A stretch of 64,000 nucleotides of DNA from Variovorax flavidus. Its GTDB lineage: Bacteria; Pseudomonadota; Gammaproteobacteria; Burkholderiales; Burkholderiaceae_C. Below are positions 33,711 through 43,259 of the stretch, piece by piece (the first letter of the stretch is position 1; each line of letters begins with the position of its first letter). The stretch spans positions 744,001-808,000 of the forward strand of contig NZ_JASZYE010000003.1 of NCBI RefSeq assembly GCF_030317145.1, given 5' to 3'. Under the pieces are notes generated by a model. That model saw nothing but the letters and a program-made list of their open reading frames with translations. It made no database searches and was not told the origin of the DNA. Made by a program: the position numbers and the translations under genes.

Positions 33711-34115
33711 GTGACCCCATCCACCCTCCCGCCCGCCTCCGTTTCGGCCACCCGCTGGCTGGCCGTCGGCAGCCTCGTCGGCCTGATCGTCCTCGGCCTT
33801 GCCTGGGAGCTGTGGCTGGCGCCGTTGCGTCCTGGGGGCTCGTGGCTGGCACTCAAGGTGCTGCCGCTGGTTGTCCCGCTCGCGGGGCTGCTCAAGAACC
33901 GCATGTACACCTATCGCTGGGTCAGCCTGATGGTCTGGCTCTATTTCACCGAAGGCGTGGTGCGCGCCTGGAGCGACACCAACGGCGTCGGGCAAGTGCT
34001 CGCGCTGATCCAGGTCTTGCTGTGCCTGGCGCTCTTCACCGCCTGCGCGTGGCATGTTCGACTCCGCCTGCGCAATGCCGCGCAAGCGCGAAGCCTGGAA
34101 GGAGCGACGCAATGA
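33711..34115 (+). CDS. DUF2069 membrane protein
   Basis: A small inner-membrane protein of 134 residues with about four helices (WLAVGSLVGLIVLGLAWELWL, LALKVLPLVVPLAGLL, WVSLMVWLYFTEGVVRAW, ALIQVLLCLALFTACAW) and a short basic tail. The GTG start at 33711 is required because the upstream frame reads through yihY antisense. It overlaps the GlcD-like gene by ATGA. Function is unknown. Confidence 0.85.
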   Translation: MTPSTLPPASVSATRWLAVGSLVGLIVLGLAWELWLAPLRPGGSWLALKVLPLVVPLAGLLKNRMYTYRWVSLMVWLYFTEGVVRAWSDTNGVGQVLALIQVLLCLALFTACAWHVRLRLRNAAQARSLEGATQ

Positions 34116-35542
34116 GCGTCCTGATCGAGAAGTTGCGCGCCATCGTCGGCGCACCGCATGTGTTGACCGACGGCGATCTCACCGCCTGGGAACAGGACTG
34201 GCGCAAGCGCTCGCGCGGCAAGGCGCTGGCCATCGTGCGGCCAGCCAGTGCGCAGCAGGTCGCGGACGTGGTCAAGGCCTGCGCCGACGCCGGCATTTCG
34301 ATCGTGCCGCAAGGTGGCAACACGGGCCTTGCGGTCGGCTCGATCCCTGACGACAGCGGAACCCAGGTCCTGCTGAGCCTGCAGCGCATGAACGCGATCC
34401 GCGGCATCGACGCCGCCAACCTCACCGTGACCGTCGAGGCCGGCTGCGTCCTGCAGACGCTGCAGGAAGCCGCCAGGAACGCCGGCTTTCTCTTTCCGCT
34501 CAGCCTCGCCGCCGAAGGCAGTTGCACCATCGGCGGCAACCTCGCGACCAATGCCGGCGGCACGCAGGTCGTGCGCTATGGCAATACGCGGGACCTGTGC
34601 CTCGGCCTTGAAGTGGTCACGCCGCGGGGCGATATCTGGGAAGGCACCAGCGGCCTGCGCAAGGACAACACCGGCTACGACCTGCGCGACCTGATGATCG
34701 GCAGCGAAGGCACGCTGGGCATCATCACCGCGGCGACCATGAAGCTCTACCCGCTGCCCGCCGCGCAACTGACTGCGTGGGCGGCAGTGCCTTCGCTGGC
34801 GCACGCGGTCACGCTTCTCGGCCTTGCGCACAAGCGCCTGGGCGCGGGCCTGACGGGGTTCGAGGTCATGGGCAAGTTCGCGCTGAGTCTGGTGGCCAGG
34901 CACTTTCCCGCGATGCGCGTTCCATTCATCGACGACGAAGCAGTGCCTTATTGCGTGCTGCTCGAGAACTCCGACAACGAGTCGGAGGACCACGCGCGGG
35001 CCCGCTTCGAGGCGCTACTCGAAACCGCCTTCGAGGCGGGTTGCGTGACAGACGCCGTGGTCGCCGAAAACCTCACGCAGGCGCACCAGCTCTGGCACAT
35101 CCGCGAGAGCATTCCACTGGCACAGGCGGAGGAAGGGCTCAACATCAAGCACGACATCTCGATCGCGGTGTCGCGCATTCCCGATTTCGTGGCCGATACC
35201 GACGCACTCCTCGAACGCGAGATTCCGGGCGTCCGGCTCGTGAACTTCGGCCACCTGGGCGACGGCAACCTGCACTACAACGTGCAGGCGCCGGCCGGCG
35301 GCGACAACTCGGCCTTCCTGCGTGACCATGAAGATCGCATCAACACGCTGGTGTATGACGCGGTCGAGAAATTCGACGGCTCGTTCTCGGCCGAACATGG
35401 CGTCGGCTCGCTGAAGGTCGACAAGCTCGAAAAGCACAAGTCGCCGGTGGCGCTCGGCATGATGCGTGCGATCAAGCGCGGCCTCGACCCGCTGAATATC
35501 CTGAACCCGGGTCGGGTGATCCGGGTGGAGACCACTGAATGA
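34112..35542 (+). CDS. FAD-binding oxidoreductase (GlcD/D-2-hydroxyacid dehydrogenase type)
   Basis: A 476-residue flavoprotein of the VAO family (FAD-binding domain 4 plus FAD-oxidase C). The FAD loops are IVPQGGNTGLAVGSIP and AAEGSCTIGGNLATNAGGTQVVRYGNTRDL, with GYDLRDLMIGSEGTLGIIT. The C-terminal metal/substrate signature NFGHLGDGNLHYN and SAEHGVGSLK match D-2-hydroxyglutarate/D-lactate/glycolate dehydrogenases. GGAAGGAG lies 8 bases before the ATG. It overlaps thyA by ATGA. The exact 2-hydroxyacid is not known. Confidence 0.92.
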   Translation: MSVLIEKLRAIVGAPHVLTDGDLTAWEQDWRKRSRGKALAIVRPASAQQVADVVKACADAGISIVPQGGNTGLAVGSIPDDSGTQVLLSLQRMNAIRGIDAANLTVTVEAGCVLQTLQEAARNAGFLFPLSLAAEGSCTIGGNLATNAGGTQVVRYGNTRDLCLGLEVVTPRGDIWEGTSGLRKDNTGYDLRDLMIGSEGTLGIITAATMKLYPLPAAQLTAWAAVPSLAHAVTLLGLAHKRLGAGLTGFEVMGKFALSLVARHFPAMRVPFIDDEAVPYCVLLENSDNESEDHARARFEALLETAFEAGCVTDAVVAENLTQAHQLWHIRESIPLAQAEEGLNIKHDISIAVSRIPDFVADTDALLEREIPGVRLVNFGHLGDGNLHYNVQAPAGGDNSAFLRDHEDRINTLVYDAVEKFDGSFSAEHGVGSLKVDKLEKHKSPVALGMMRAIKRGLDPLNILNPGRVIRVETTE

Positions 35543-36369
35543 ACCGCCCCATCCGCTCCCAATACGAAGATTTCATGCGCCACGTCGACACGACGGGCGT
35601 ACAGAAAGGCGATCGCACCGGCACGGGCACGAAGAGCGTGTTCGGCTACCAGATGCGCTTCGACCTCGGCGAAGGCTTTCCGCTCGTCACGACGAAGAAG
35701 GTGCACCTCAAGTCCATCATCCAGGAACTGCTGTGGTTCCTGACCGGGTCGAGCAACAACAACTGGCTGAAGGAACGCGGCGTCACGATCTGGGACGAAT
35801 GGGCACGCGAAGACGGCGACCTCGGTCCCGTGTACGGCGTTCAGTGGCGCAGCTGGCCGACGCCGGACGGCGGCCACATCGACCAGATCCAGCAGGTGAT
35901 CGACACGCTCAAGAGCAACCCCGATTCGCGCCGCATCATCGTGAGCGCGTGGAACGTGGCCGAACTATCGAAGATGGCGCTGATGCCCTGTCACGCCTTC
36001 TTCCAGTTCTACGTGGCGCCGCCGCAAGCGGCCGGCGAGCGCGGCAAGCTCAGCTGCCAGCTCTACCAGCGTAGCGCCGACATCTTCCTGGGCGTGCCCT
36101 TCAACATCGCCAGCTATGCGCTGCTCACGCACATGATCGCGCAGCAATGCGACCTCGACGTGGGCGACTTCATCTGGACGGGTGGTGACTGCCATATCTA
36201 CAGCAACCATGCGGAACAGGTGGCGCTGCAACTCGGCCGCGAGCCGTTCCCCTACCCGACCCTGGTCATCAAGCGCAAGCCCGCCTCGATCTTCGACTAC
36301 GAGTACGAAGACTTCGAGGTCGTGGACTACCAGCACCACGCCGCCATCAAGGCACCCGTCGCCGTCTGA
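35539..36369 (+). CDS. thyA: Thymidylate synthase
   Basis: Methylates dUMP to dTMP with methylene-tetrahydrofolate. 276 residues. The catalytic Cys151 is in ALMPCHAFFQFY. RTGTGTKSVFGYQMRFDL, WRSWP, QLYQRSADIFLGVPFNIASYALL and the DCHIYSNHAEQ block are all present. folA, which recycles the dihydrofolate product, starts 2 bases downstream, and the ATG overlaps the previous stop (ATGA). Confidence 0.98.
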   Translation: MNRPIRSQYEDFMRHVDTTGVQKGDRTGTGTKSVFGYQMRFDLGEGFPLVTTKKVHLKSIIQELLWFLTGSSNNNWLKERGVTIWDEWAREDGDLGPVYGVQWRSWPTPDGGHIDQIQQVIDTLKSNPDSRRIIVSAWNVAELSKMALMPCHAFFQFYVAPPQAAGERGKLSCQLYQRSADIFLGVPFNIASYALLTHMIAQQCDLDVGDFIWTGGDCHIYSNHAEQVALQLGREPFPYPTLVIKRKPASIFDYEYEDFEVVDYQHHAAIKAPVAV

Positions 36370-36371
36370 CC

Positions 36372-36869
36372 ATGGGCACCCGCATCAACCTGATCCTCGC
36401 GCGCGCCGCCAATGGCGTGATCGGCCTCAACGGCGTGATGCCCTGGCATCTGCCCGAGGACATGGCGCATTTCAAGAAGCAGACGGCCGGTGCGCCGGTG
36501 ATCATGGGACGCAAGACCTGGGATTCGCTGCCCCCCCGATTCCGGCCTCTGCCCGGGCGGCGCAACATCGTCATCACGCGCCAGCCGGATTGGCAGAGCG
36601 ACGGCGCGGAACGCGTGCCGAGCCTCCAGGCGGCCTTGGCGATCTGCGAGCACGACAATTCGCCCGAAGCCTGGGTGATCGGCGGCGCTCAGATCTATGC
36701 GGAAGCCGAACCTCTCGCCCGACGCGCCATCGTGACCGAGATCGAGCGGGACTATGAAGGCGACACCTGGGCACCTCGATTCGGCCCCGGCTGGCAAGAA
36801 ATTGCGCGCGAGTCTCACACCGCAGCCAATGGACTTCCGTTCAGCTTCGTCACGTTCGAACGGCGCTGA
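36372..36869 (+). CDS. folA: Dihydrofolate reductase
   Basis: Reduces dihydrofolate to tetrahydrofolate with NADPH. 165 residues. The N-terminal INLILARAANGVIGLNGVMPWHLPEDMAHFKKQT has the Met20-type loop and the active-site acid in the WHLPED helix. IMGRKTWDSLP and VIGGAQIYAEAEPLA are the nucleotide-binding segments. It is directly behind thyA, forming the usual thyA-folA pair. It is the trimethoprim target class; no unusual residues were noted. Confidence 0.97.
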   Translation: MGTRINLILARAANGVIGLNGVMPWHLPEDMAHFKKQTAGAPVIMGRKTWDSLPPRFRPLPGRRNIVITRQPDWQSDGAERVPSLQAALAICEHDNSPEAWVIGGAQIYAEAEPLARRAIVTEIERDYEGDTWAPRFGPGWQEIARESHTAANGLPFSFVTFERR

Positions 36870-36918
36870 CCACTGAGAACTTCGTTACAGAGACGTCACG
36901 CTCTCGAGCCTCATCCCC

Positions 36919-37698
36919 ATGAAAATCGCCACCTGGAACGTCAATTCCCTCACCGCACGGCTGCAGCATGTGCTCGACTGGCTCATCGCCAACCCCGTCG
37001 ATGTGCTGTGCCTGCAGGAACTCAAGATGAGCGACGACAAGTTTCCGCTCGAAGTGTTGAAGTCGGCCGGCTATGACGCCGCCGTGTTCGGCCAGAAGAC
37101 CTACAACGGCGTCGCGATCCTGAGCCTGGCGCCGGTGCGCGACGTCGTGAAGAACATCGGCGGCTTCACCGACGAGCATTCGCGCGTCATCAGCGCGACC
37201 ATCGACACCCCTGCCGGCGAACTGCGCGTGGTCAACGGCTACTTCGTCAACGGCCAGGCGCCTGGCACCGAGAAGTTCGAATACAAGATGCGCTGGCTGA
37301 GCGCGTTGCGCGACTGGCTGCGCGAGGAGCTTGTCGCCCATCCGAACCTGGTGCTGCTCGGCGACTTCAATGTCGCACCGGAAGACCGCGACAGCTTCGA
37401 CCCCGTCGGGCTCGCGGAGACGATTCATCACACCACCGCTGAGCGCGACCACTTCAAGGACCTGTTGAAGCTGGGCATGACGGACAGCTTCCGTCTCTTC
37501 GACCAACCCGAGAAGAGCTACTCGTGGTGGGACTACCGCATGCTGGGCTACCAGAAGAACCGCGGACTGCGCATCGACCACATCCTGGTGAGCGCACCGC
37601 TGGTGCCGCGCGTCAAGGGTTGCGTGATCGACCGCGTGCCGCGCAAGTGGGAGAAGCCCAGTGACCACGCCCCTGTGATTCTGGATTTAGCACCATGA
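36919..37698 (+). CDS. xth: Exodeoxyribonuclease III (AP endonuclease)
   Basis: Cleaves abasic sites and 3' blocked ends during base-excision repair. 259 residues, the EEP phosphatase fold. Motifs are MKIATWNVNSLTARL, CLQELKMSDDKFP (metal Glu), VVNGYFVNGQAPGTEKFEYK, LLGDFNVAPEDRD, YSWWDYR and LRIDHILVS...PSDHAPVILDL (catalytic Asp-His). It overlaps the lipoprotein gene by ATGA. Confidence 0.96.
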   Translation: MKIATWNVNSLTARLQHVLDWLIANPVDVLCLQELKMSDDKFPLEVLKSAGYDAAVFGQKTYNGVAILSLAPVRDVVKNIGGFTDEHSRVISATIDTPAGELRVVNGYFVNGQAPGTEKFEYKMRWLSALRDWLREELVAHPNLVLLGDFNVAPEDRDSFDPVGLAETIHHTTAERDHFKDLLKLGMTDSFRLFDQPEKSYSWWDYRMLGYQKNRGLRIDHILVSAPLVPRVKGCVIDRVPRKWEKPSDHAPVILDLAP

Positions 37699-38192
37699 AA
37701 AACACGCTCCTCCTGACCGTTCTCGTTGTCTCACTCGGCCTTGCAGGCTGCGAGGCCTTGAAGCAGGAGGGGAAAGGCGATGCCGCGAAGGGCACGCCGA
37801 GGGACGACACCCCCTCCGCGCAGGCGGCGCCCGAGCGGCTCATCACCTCGCAGACGCCCGCAGTGAAGGCCTACCGCAAGACCGGCGCGGCCTACATCTA
37901 CAAGACCTATCCCAAGCGCATCTACAAGGGCAAGATTCCGCCGTTGGTGTACGCCGTGGTCGTGACCGAGACCGACATCGACAGCACGGGCAAGGTGACG
38001 GGCGTGTACTTCAGCCGCACGCCGAGCCATGCGCCGGAGGTAGCCCCGATGATCGAGGAGCTGATCAAGGCCGCATCGCCCTTGCCGAACCCGGGCAAGG
38101 TGGGTGGCCACACGTACGTCGACACATGGCTTTGGGACAAGAGCGGCCAGTTTCAGCTCGACACGCTGACGCTGGGTCAACGCAACCGCTGA
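37695..38192 (+). CDS. Hypothetical lipoprotein with TonB C-terminal-like segment
   Basis: 165 residues with a lipoprotein signal MKNTLLLTVLVVSLGLAGC (Cys19). A charged low-complexity linker (about 20-50) follows. The region about 65-160 (YAVVVTETDIDSTGKVTGVYFSRTPSHAPEVAPMIEELIKAASPLPNPGKV) has the spacing and pattern of a TonB C-terminal domain, but there is no membrane anchor helix typical of TonB. I do not recognise a named family. It is coupled to xth by ATGA and ends convergent to ntrC. Confidence 0.75.
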   Translation: MKNTLLLTVLVVSLGLAGCEALKQEGKGDAAKGTPRDDTPSAQAAPERLITSQTPAVKAYRKTGAAYIYKTYPKRIYKGKIPPLVYAVVVTETDIDSTGKVTGVYFSRTPSHAPEVAPMIEELIKAASPLPNPGKVGGHTYVDTWLWDKSGQFQLDTLTLGQRNR

Positions 38193-38211
38193 CCCTTGCC
38201 ACCTGATCAGG

Positions 38212-39735
<1,524 letters not shown>

Positions 39736-39757
39736 GCAGCTCCTTGTTGCTTGGCTG

Positions 39758-40834
39758 CTAGGGCAGCGGTATCAGTATCTTGAAATCGGTCCGGCCCGGG
39801 ACGCTGTCGCACTCGATCACTCCGTGATGCTGTTGCACAAAAGTTTGCGCAAGCGTCAATCCCAAGCCAGTTCCGCCTTCCCTGCCCGACACCAGCGGGT
39901 AAAAAATGCGGTCCTTGATCGCGTCCGGCACGCCCGGTCCATTGTCGATGACATGCAATTCCAGTGCCAGTCGATACCACTGCTTATTGAAGATAACCTG
40001 ACGCGCGATGCGGGTCTTGAACGTGATCTGCGCATCACCCGCAGCGCGCCGCTCCGCCAACGCCTGCGCAGCGTTGTGGACGATGTTGAGCGTGGCCTGG
40101 ATGAGCTGCTCGCGGTCGCCGCGGAACTCCGGGATCGACACGTCGAAATCACGCTCGATGTGCAGGTCGCGCGGGAACTCGGCCAGGATGACCGAGCGCA
40201 CGCGCTCGCAGACCTCGTGGATGTTGACGTCACCCACCACGTGCGGCCGCCGGTGCGGCGCCAGCAGCCGATCGACCAGCGTCTGCAGGCGGTCGGCCTC
40301 GTGGATGATGACTTGCGTGTATTCGATGAGGTCGCGTGATTCGACCTCCATCTGCAGCAACTGCGCCGCGCCGCGAATGCCGCCGAGTGGGTTCTTGATC
40401 TCGTGCGCAAGGTTGCGGATCAGTTCCTTGTTGGCCTGCGCCTGATCGAGCAGCCGCTCCTCGCGGTCCTGCCGCACCTGCTGCTCAAGCGGCGACATCT
40501 CGATGATCAACTCGCCCGCCTTGTCGCTCTGCGCGAGCGTCACCTGCACCGGCATCAGCTCGTGGTTGACGCGGCGCAACAGGGCCTCGTAGCGCAGGGT
40601 GGCAAAGTCATTGCTGCGCGCGCCATCGATGGCGGTACGCAACACCTGCGGTTCATGAAAGCAGGCGCCGAATTGCGAACCTTCGAGCGTGCGCCGCGAA
40701 GTGCCAAGTGCGTCTTCCAGGCCGGAGTTGGCAAAGAGCACTGAACCATCGGTGCGCACCACCGCAATCAGCGTCGAGAGCAGGTCGAAGGCTTGAAAGC
40801 GCTTGCCCGGCCCGGCGGATTTACCAAAAGCCAC
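39758..40834 (-). CDS. ntrB: Nitrogen regulation sensor kinase NtrB
   Basis: Cytosolic histidine kinase/phosphatase that controls NtrC phosphorylation in response to PII. 358 residues: a PAS domain (about 15-110), His144 in the phospho-acceptor box LAHEIKNPLGG, then the ATPase domain with N box NIVHNAAQAL, DNGPGVP and GGTGLGLTLAQ. The start is GTG at 40834. The previous gene on the strand ends 115 bases upstream, and copy C of the dispersed repeat fills that gap. Confidence 0.96.
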   Translation of the reverse strand: MAFGKSAGPGKRFQAFDLLSTLIAVVRTDGSVLFANSGLEDALGTSRRTLEGSQFGACFHEPQVLRTAIDGARSNDFATLRYEALLRRVNHELMPVQVTLAQSDKAGELIIEMSPLEQQVRQDREERLLDQAQANKELIRNLAHEIKNPLGGIRGAAQLLQMEVESRDLIEYTQVIIHEADRLQTLVDRLLAPHRRPHVVGDVNIHEVCERVRSVILAEFPRDLHIERDFDVSIPEFRGDREQLIQATLNIVHNAAQALAERRAAGDAQITFKTRIARQVIFNKQWYRLALELHVIDNGPGVPDAIKDRIFYPLVSGREGGTGLGLTLAQTFVQQHHGVIECDSVPGRTDFKILIPLP

Positions 40835-40852
40835 GTGAGAAAGTCCCTTCCT

Positions 40853-40947
40853 GGAACGCCGCGAACCCGGCTTCGCCGGTCCGCAGGTGTTGCCCCCGGC
40901 AGGGGGCAGGCGAAGCGACGCGAAGTGCGCGCAGCCTGGGGGCGAGT
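40853..40947 (-). repeat. Dispersed intergenic repeat, copy C
   Basis: About 95 bases starting just after the TGA of the 40949-41461 gene, in the same sense (ACTCGCCCCCAGGCTGCGCGCACTTCG in pattern). It keeps CCCCC-TGCC-GGGGG and the core hairpin, now CCGGC-GAA-GCCGG, so the loop has changed while the stem is kept. It is more diverged than A and B. Confidence 0.8.
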
Positions 40948-40948
40948 G

Positions 40949-41461
40949 TCATTTCACCGGCAGGCGACCGATCTCGCGCTGGATGCCGGCAATATCGCTC
41001 TCGTTGCGCGCAAGCTCGGCTTTCATCTCGGCCACGCGGTCGAGGTACTTCTGGTAGTTGCGACCTTCGCTGCCCTGCTTCTCGGGTTCGCCGTTGTTGT
41101 ATTCCTTGACCAACTGGGCTTGCCGGTCCTGCGCCTTCCGGAGTTCGGATTCGAGCACCGAACGGGCCTCGCCGTCGCGGGCACGCTGGTCAGCGCCATC
41201 GACTCGCGGGCTGCCCGCAGGGCTGCTTGCGCTGGCCGGGGCGCGCACCGCGCTGCTCGATGCAGCGGAAGCAATCGGCCGGTTGCCCTGTACGACGGTG
41301 ACGTTGCCGCCTTCCATCAGCTTGCAACCGCGCTGCTGCGCCTGGGTCGCGTTGTTGGTGTATTCATTGCCGCAGCGCCAGACACGCTCTTGCGCCTGAG
41401 CTTGCACGTGAACACCGGCCGCGGCAAATGCGGTCAGCAGGAAAACGGAAAGAGTCTTCAT
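40949..41461 (-). CDS. Hypothetical secreted protein with coiled-coil C-terminus
   Basis: 170 residues. Signal peptide MKTLSVFLLTAFAAAGVHVQAQA. The mature N-terminus has WRCGNEYTNNATQAQQRGCKLMEGGNVTVV with two Cys that could form a disulfide. An Ala/Ser-rich linker is followed by a charged helical segment (about 110-168: ARSVLESELRKAQDRQAQL...AEMKAELARNESDIAGIQREI) likely to form a coiled coil. ATG 41467 is an alternative start. I do not recognise a characterised family. It sits between glnA and ntrB on the same strand, after a terminator. Confidence 0.8.
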   Translation of the reverse strand: MKTLSVFLLTAFAAAGVHVQAQAQERVWRCGNEYTNNATQAQQRGCKLMEGGNVTVVQGNRPIASAASSSAVRAPASASSPAGSPRVDGADQRARDGEARSVLESELRKAQDRQAQLVKEYNNGEPEKQGSEGRNYQKYLDRVAEMKAELARNESDIAGIQREIGRLPVK

Positions 41462-41540
41462 GGTCATGGTTGGAGTGCGCAGCAATGCGGCATTTTCGTG
41501 CAATTCGATACGAGTGCCATGCTGGTGTTCCCACCCAAAG

Positions 41541-41568
41541 AAAAAGGACGGCATTTGCCGTCCTTTTT
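41541..41568. terminator. Bidirectional Rho-independent terminator downstream of glnA
   Basis: AAAAA, GGACGGC (41546-41552), loop ATTT, GCCGTCC (41557-41563), TTTTT. It is symmetric, so it can act in both directions. On the minus strand it stops glnA transcription before the secreted-protein gene. Confidence 0.9.
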
Positions 41569-41596
41569 AACGCCCAGGTGTGCTGGCACTCCCTTT

Positions 41597-41692
41597 CAGG
41601 GGGCCGCCGCGCGCGGCCGCCCGAAGCGGCCGGACCGCCCCCGGCAGGGGGTGGGCGAAGCGACACGCAGTGCGCGCAGCCTGGGGGTGAGC
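41597..41692 (-). repeat. Dispersed intergenic repeat, copy D (after glnA)
   Basis: Starts five bases after the glnA TAA in the glnA sense. The first ~60 bases match the family (GCTCACCCCCAGGCTGCGCGC, CCCCCTGCCGGGGG). The second half differs in sequence but still offers a hairpin, now with GGCCGC-TTCG-GGCGGCC. It lies between the glnA stop and its terminator, so it is transcribed as part of the glnA 3' untranslated region. Confidence 0.75.
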
Positions 41693-41696
41693 AACA

Positions 41697-43112
41697 TTAC
41701 AACGAATAGTACATGTCGAACTCGACCGGATGGGTCGCCATGCGGAAGCGCGTCACTTCTTGCATCTTGAGATCGATGTATGCATCGATGTACGCATCGG
41801 TGAACACGCCGCCCTTGGTCAGGAATGCACGGTCCTTGTCGAGGTATTCCAGAGCCTGGTCGAGGCTGTGGCACACGGTCGGGATCAGCGCGTCTTCTTC
41901 CGGCGGCAGGTGGTACAGATCCTTGCTGGCGGCTTCGCCCGGATGGATCTTGTTTTCCACGCCGTCGAGGCCAGCCATCAGCAGCGCTGCGAAACCGAGG
42001 TACGGGTTCATCAGCGGATCGGGGAAGCGCGCTTCGACGCGACGGCCCTTCGGGTTCGCCACGAACGGAATGCGGATCGAGGCCGAGCGGTTCTTGGCCG
42101 AGTAGGCCAGCTTCACCGGGGCTTCGAAGCCGGGCACCAGGCGCTTGTAGCTGTTGGTGCCGGGGTTCGTGATGGCGTTCAGCGCGCGAGCGTGCTTGAT
42201 GATGCCGCCGATGTAGTGCAGCGCGAAGTCGCTCAGGCCTGCATAGCCGTCGCCGGCGAACAGGTTCTTGCCGTCCTTCCAGACCGACTGGTGCACGTGC
42301 ATGCCGGAGCCGTTGTCGCCGACGATCGGCTTGGGCATGAAGGTCGCGGTCTTGCCGTAGGCGTGGGCGACGTTGTGGATCACGTACTTCTGCAGCTGGA
42401 CCCAGTCGGCGCGCTGGATCAGCGTGCTGAACTTGGTGCCGAGTTCCATCTGGCCGGCGTTGGCCACTTCATGGTGATGCACTTCGACCGGGATGCCGAG
42501 CGACTCGAGCACCAGGCACATTTCGGAGCGCATGTCCTGGAAGCTGTCGACCGGCGGAACCGGGAAGTAGCCGCCCTTGACGGCCGGGCGATGGCCCGTG
42601 TTGCCGTGCTCGAATTCCTTGCCCGTGTTCCAGGCGGCTTCTTCGGATTCGATCTTCACGGAGCAGCCGGACATGTCGTTCTGCCAGCGCACGCCGTCGA
42701 ACACGAAGAATTCGGGTTCCGGTCCGAAGTAGGCGGTGTCGCCCAGGCCCGATGCCTTCATGTAGGCCTCGGCGCGCTTGGCGAGCGAACGCGGATCGCG
42801 CTCATAGGGCTTGCCGTCCGAAGGGTCGACCACGTCGCAGGTCAGGATGAGCGTGGTTTCTTCGAAGAAGGGGTCGATGTTGGCCGTGTTCGGGTCGGGC
42901 ATGAGCTGCATGTCCGATGCTTCGATGCCCTTCCAACCGGCGATCGACGAGCCATCGAAAGCATGGCCCGAAGTGAACTTGTCCTCGTCGAACGCGGAAA
43001 CCGGCACGGTGACGTGCTGTTCCTTGCCGCGAGTGTCGGTGAAGCGAAAGTCGACGAACTTGACCTCGTTTTCCTTGACGAGTTTGAGTACATCGGCGAC
43101 GGTCTTTGCCAT
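41697..43112 (-). CDS. glnA: Glutamine synthetase type I
   Basis: Makes glutamine from glutamate, ammonia and ATP; central to nitrogen assimilation. 471 residues, standard for the dodecameric type. FDGSSIAGWKGIEASDM, GPEPEFFVFD, the ATP signature KPIVGDNGSGMHVHQS and NPGTNSYKRLVPG are present. KDLYHLPPEE holds the adenylylation Tyr, so GlnE control is expected. AGGAG precedes the ATG. A sigma-54 promoter and likely NtrC site lie upstream; ntrBC is 0.9 kb downstream. Confidence 0.98.
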   Translation of the reverse strand: MAKTVADVLKLVKENEVKFVDFRFTDTRGKEQHVTVPVSAFDEDKFTSGHAFDGSSIAGWKGIEASDMQLMPDPNTANIDPFFEETTLILTCDVVDPSDGKPYERDPRSLAKRAEAYMKASGLGDTAYFGPEPEFFVFDGVRWQNDMSGCSVKIESEEAAWNTGKEFEHGNTGHRPAVKGGYFPVPPVDSFQDMRSEMCLVLESLGIPVEVHHHEVANAGQMELGTKFSTLIQRADWVQLQKYVIHNVAHAYGKTATFMPKPIVGDNGSGMHVHQSVWKDGKNLFAGDGYAGLSDFALHYIGGIIKHARALNAITNPGTNSYKRLVPGFEAPVKLAYSAKNRSASIRIPFVANPKGRRVEARFPDPLMNPYLGFAALLMAGLDGVENKIHPGEAASKDLYHLPPEEDALIPTVCHSLDQALEYLDKDRAFLTKGGVFTDAYIDAYIDLKMQEVTRFRMATHPVEFDMYYSL

Positions 43113-43160
43113 CAGGTTCTCCTGGTTTGGATAGTGGTTGGAAGTACGGGTATTCCGGAA

Positions 43161-43176
43161 TGCAGTTTCTGTGCCA
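43161..43176 (-). promoter_or_regulatory. Sigma-54 (-24/-12) promoter of glnA
   Basis: On the minus strand TGGCAC, five bases (AGAAA), CTGCA: a perfect -24 hexamer and a -12 element one base off consensus with correct spacing. It ends 48 bases upstream of the glnA ATG. Such promoters control glnA in enteric bacteria together with NtrC. Confidence 0.87.
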
Positions 43177-43234
43177 TTGTCACTGCAGCCGAGGGGGGTT
43201 TGGCGCATGCGCCAGAACCCAAAAACAGGCGAGT

Positions 43235-43253
43235 TGTAACCAATTTGGTGCGA
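43235..43253 (-). promoter_or_regulatory. Likely NtrC-binding site upstream of glnA
   Basis: On the minus strand TCGCACCAAATTGGTTACA contains GCACC-AAATT-GGT, very close to the NtrC dyad GCACC-N5-GGTGC with a weaker right arm. It is 59 bases upstream of the -24 element. A second dyad, TGGCGCATGCGCCA (43201-43214), lies between it and the promoter but is less NtrC-like. Confidence 0.65.
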
Positions 43254-43259
43254 TGCGAA

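Noticed and set aside
33020..34111. Upstream extension of the GlcD-like frame by about 360 codons
   Set aside because: The extension is antisense to yihY; GGAAGGAG and the ATGA overlap place the true start at 34112.
43201..43214. Palindrome TGGCGCATGCGCCA as a second NtrC site
   Set aside because: It lacks the GCACC/GGTGC half-sites; kept only as an unassigned dyad in the glnA promoter finding.
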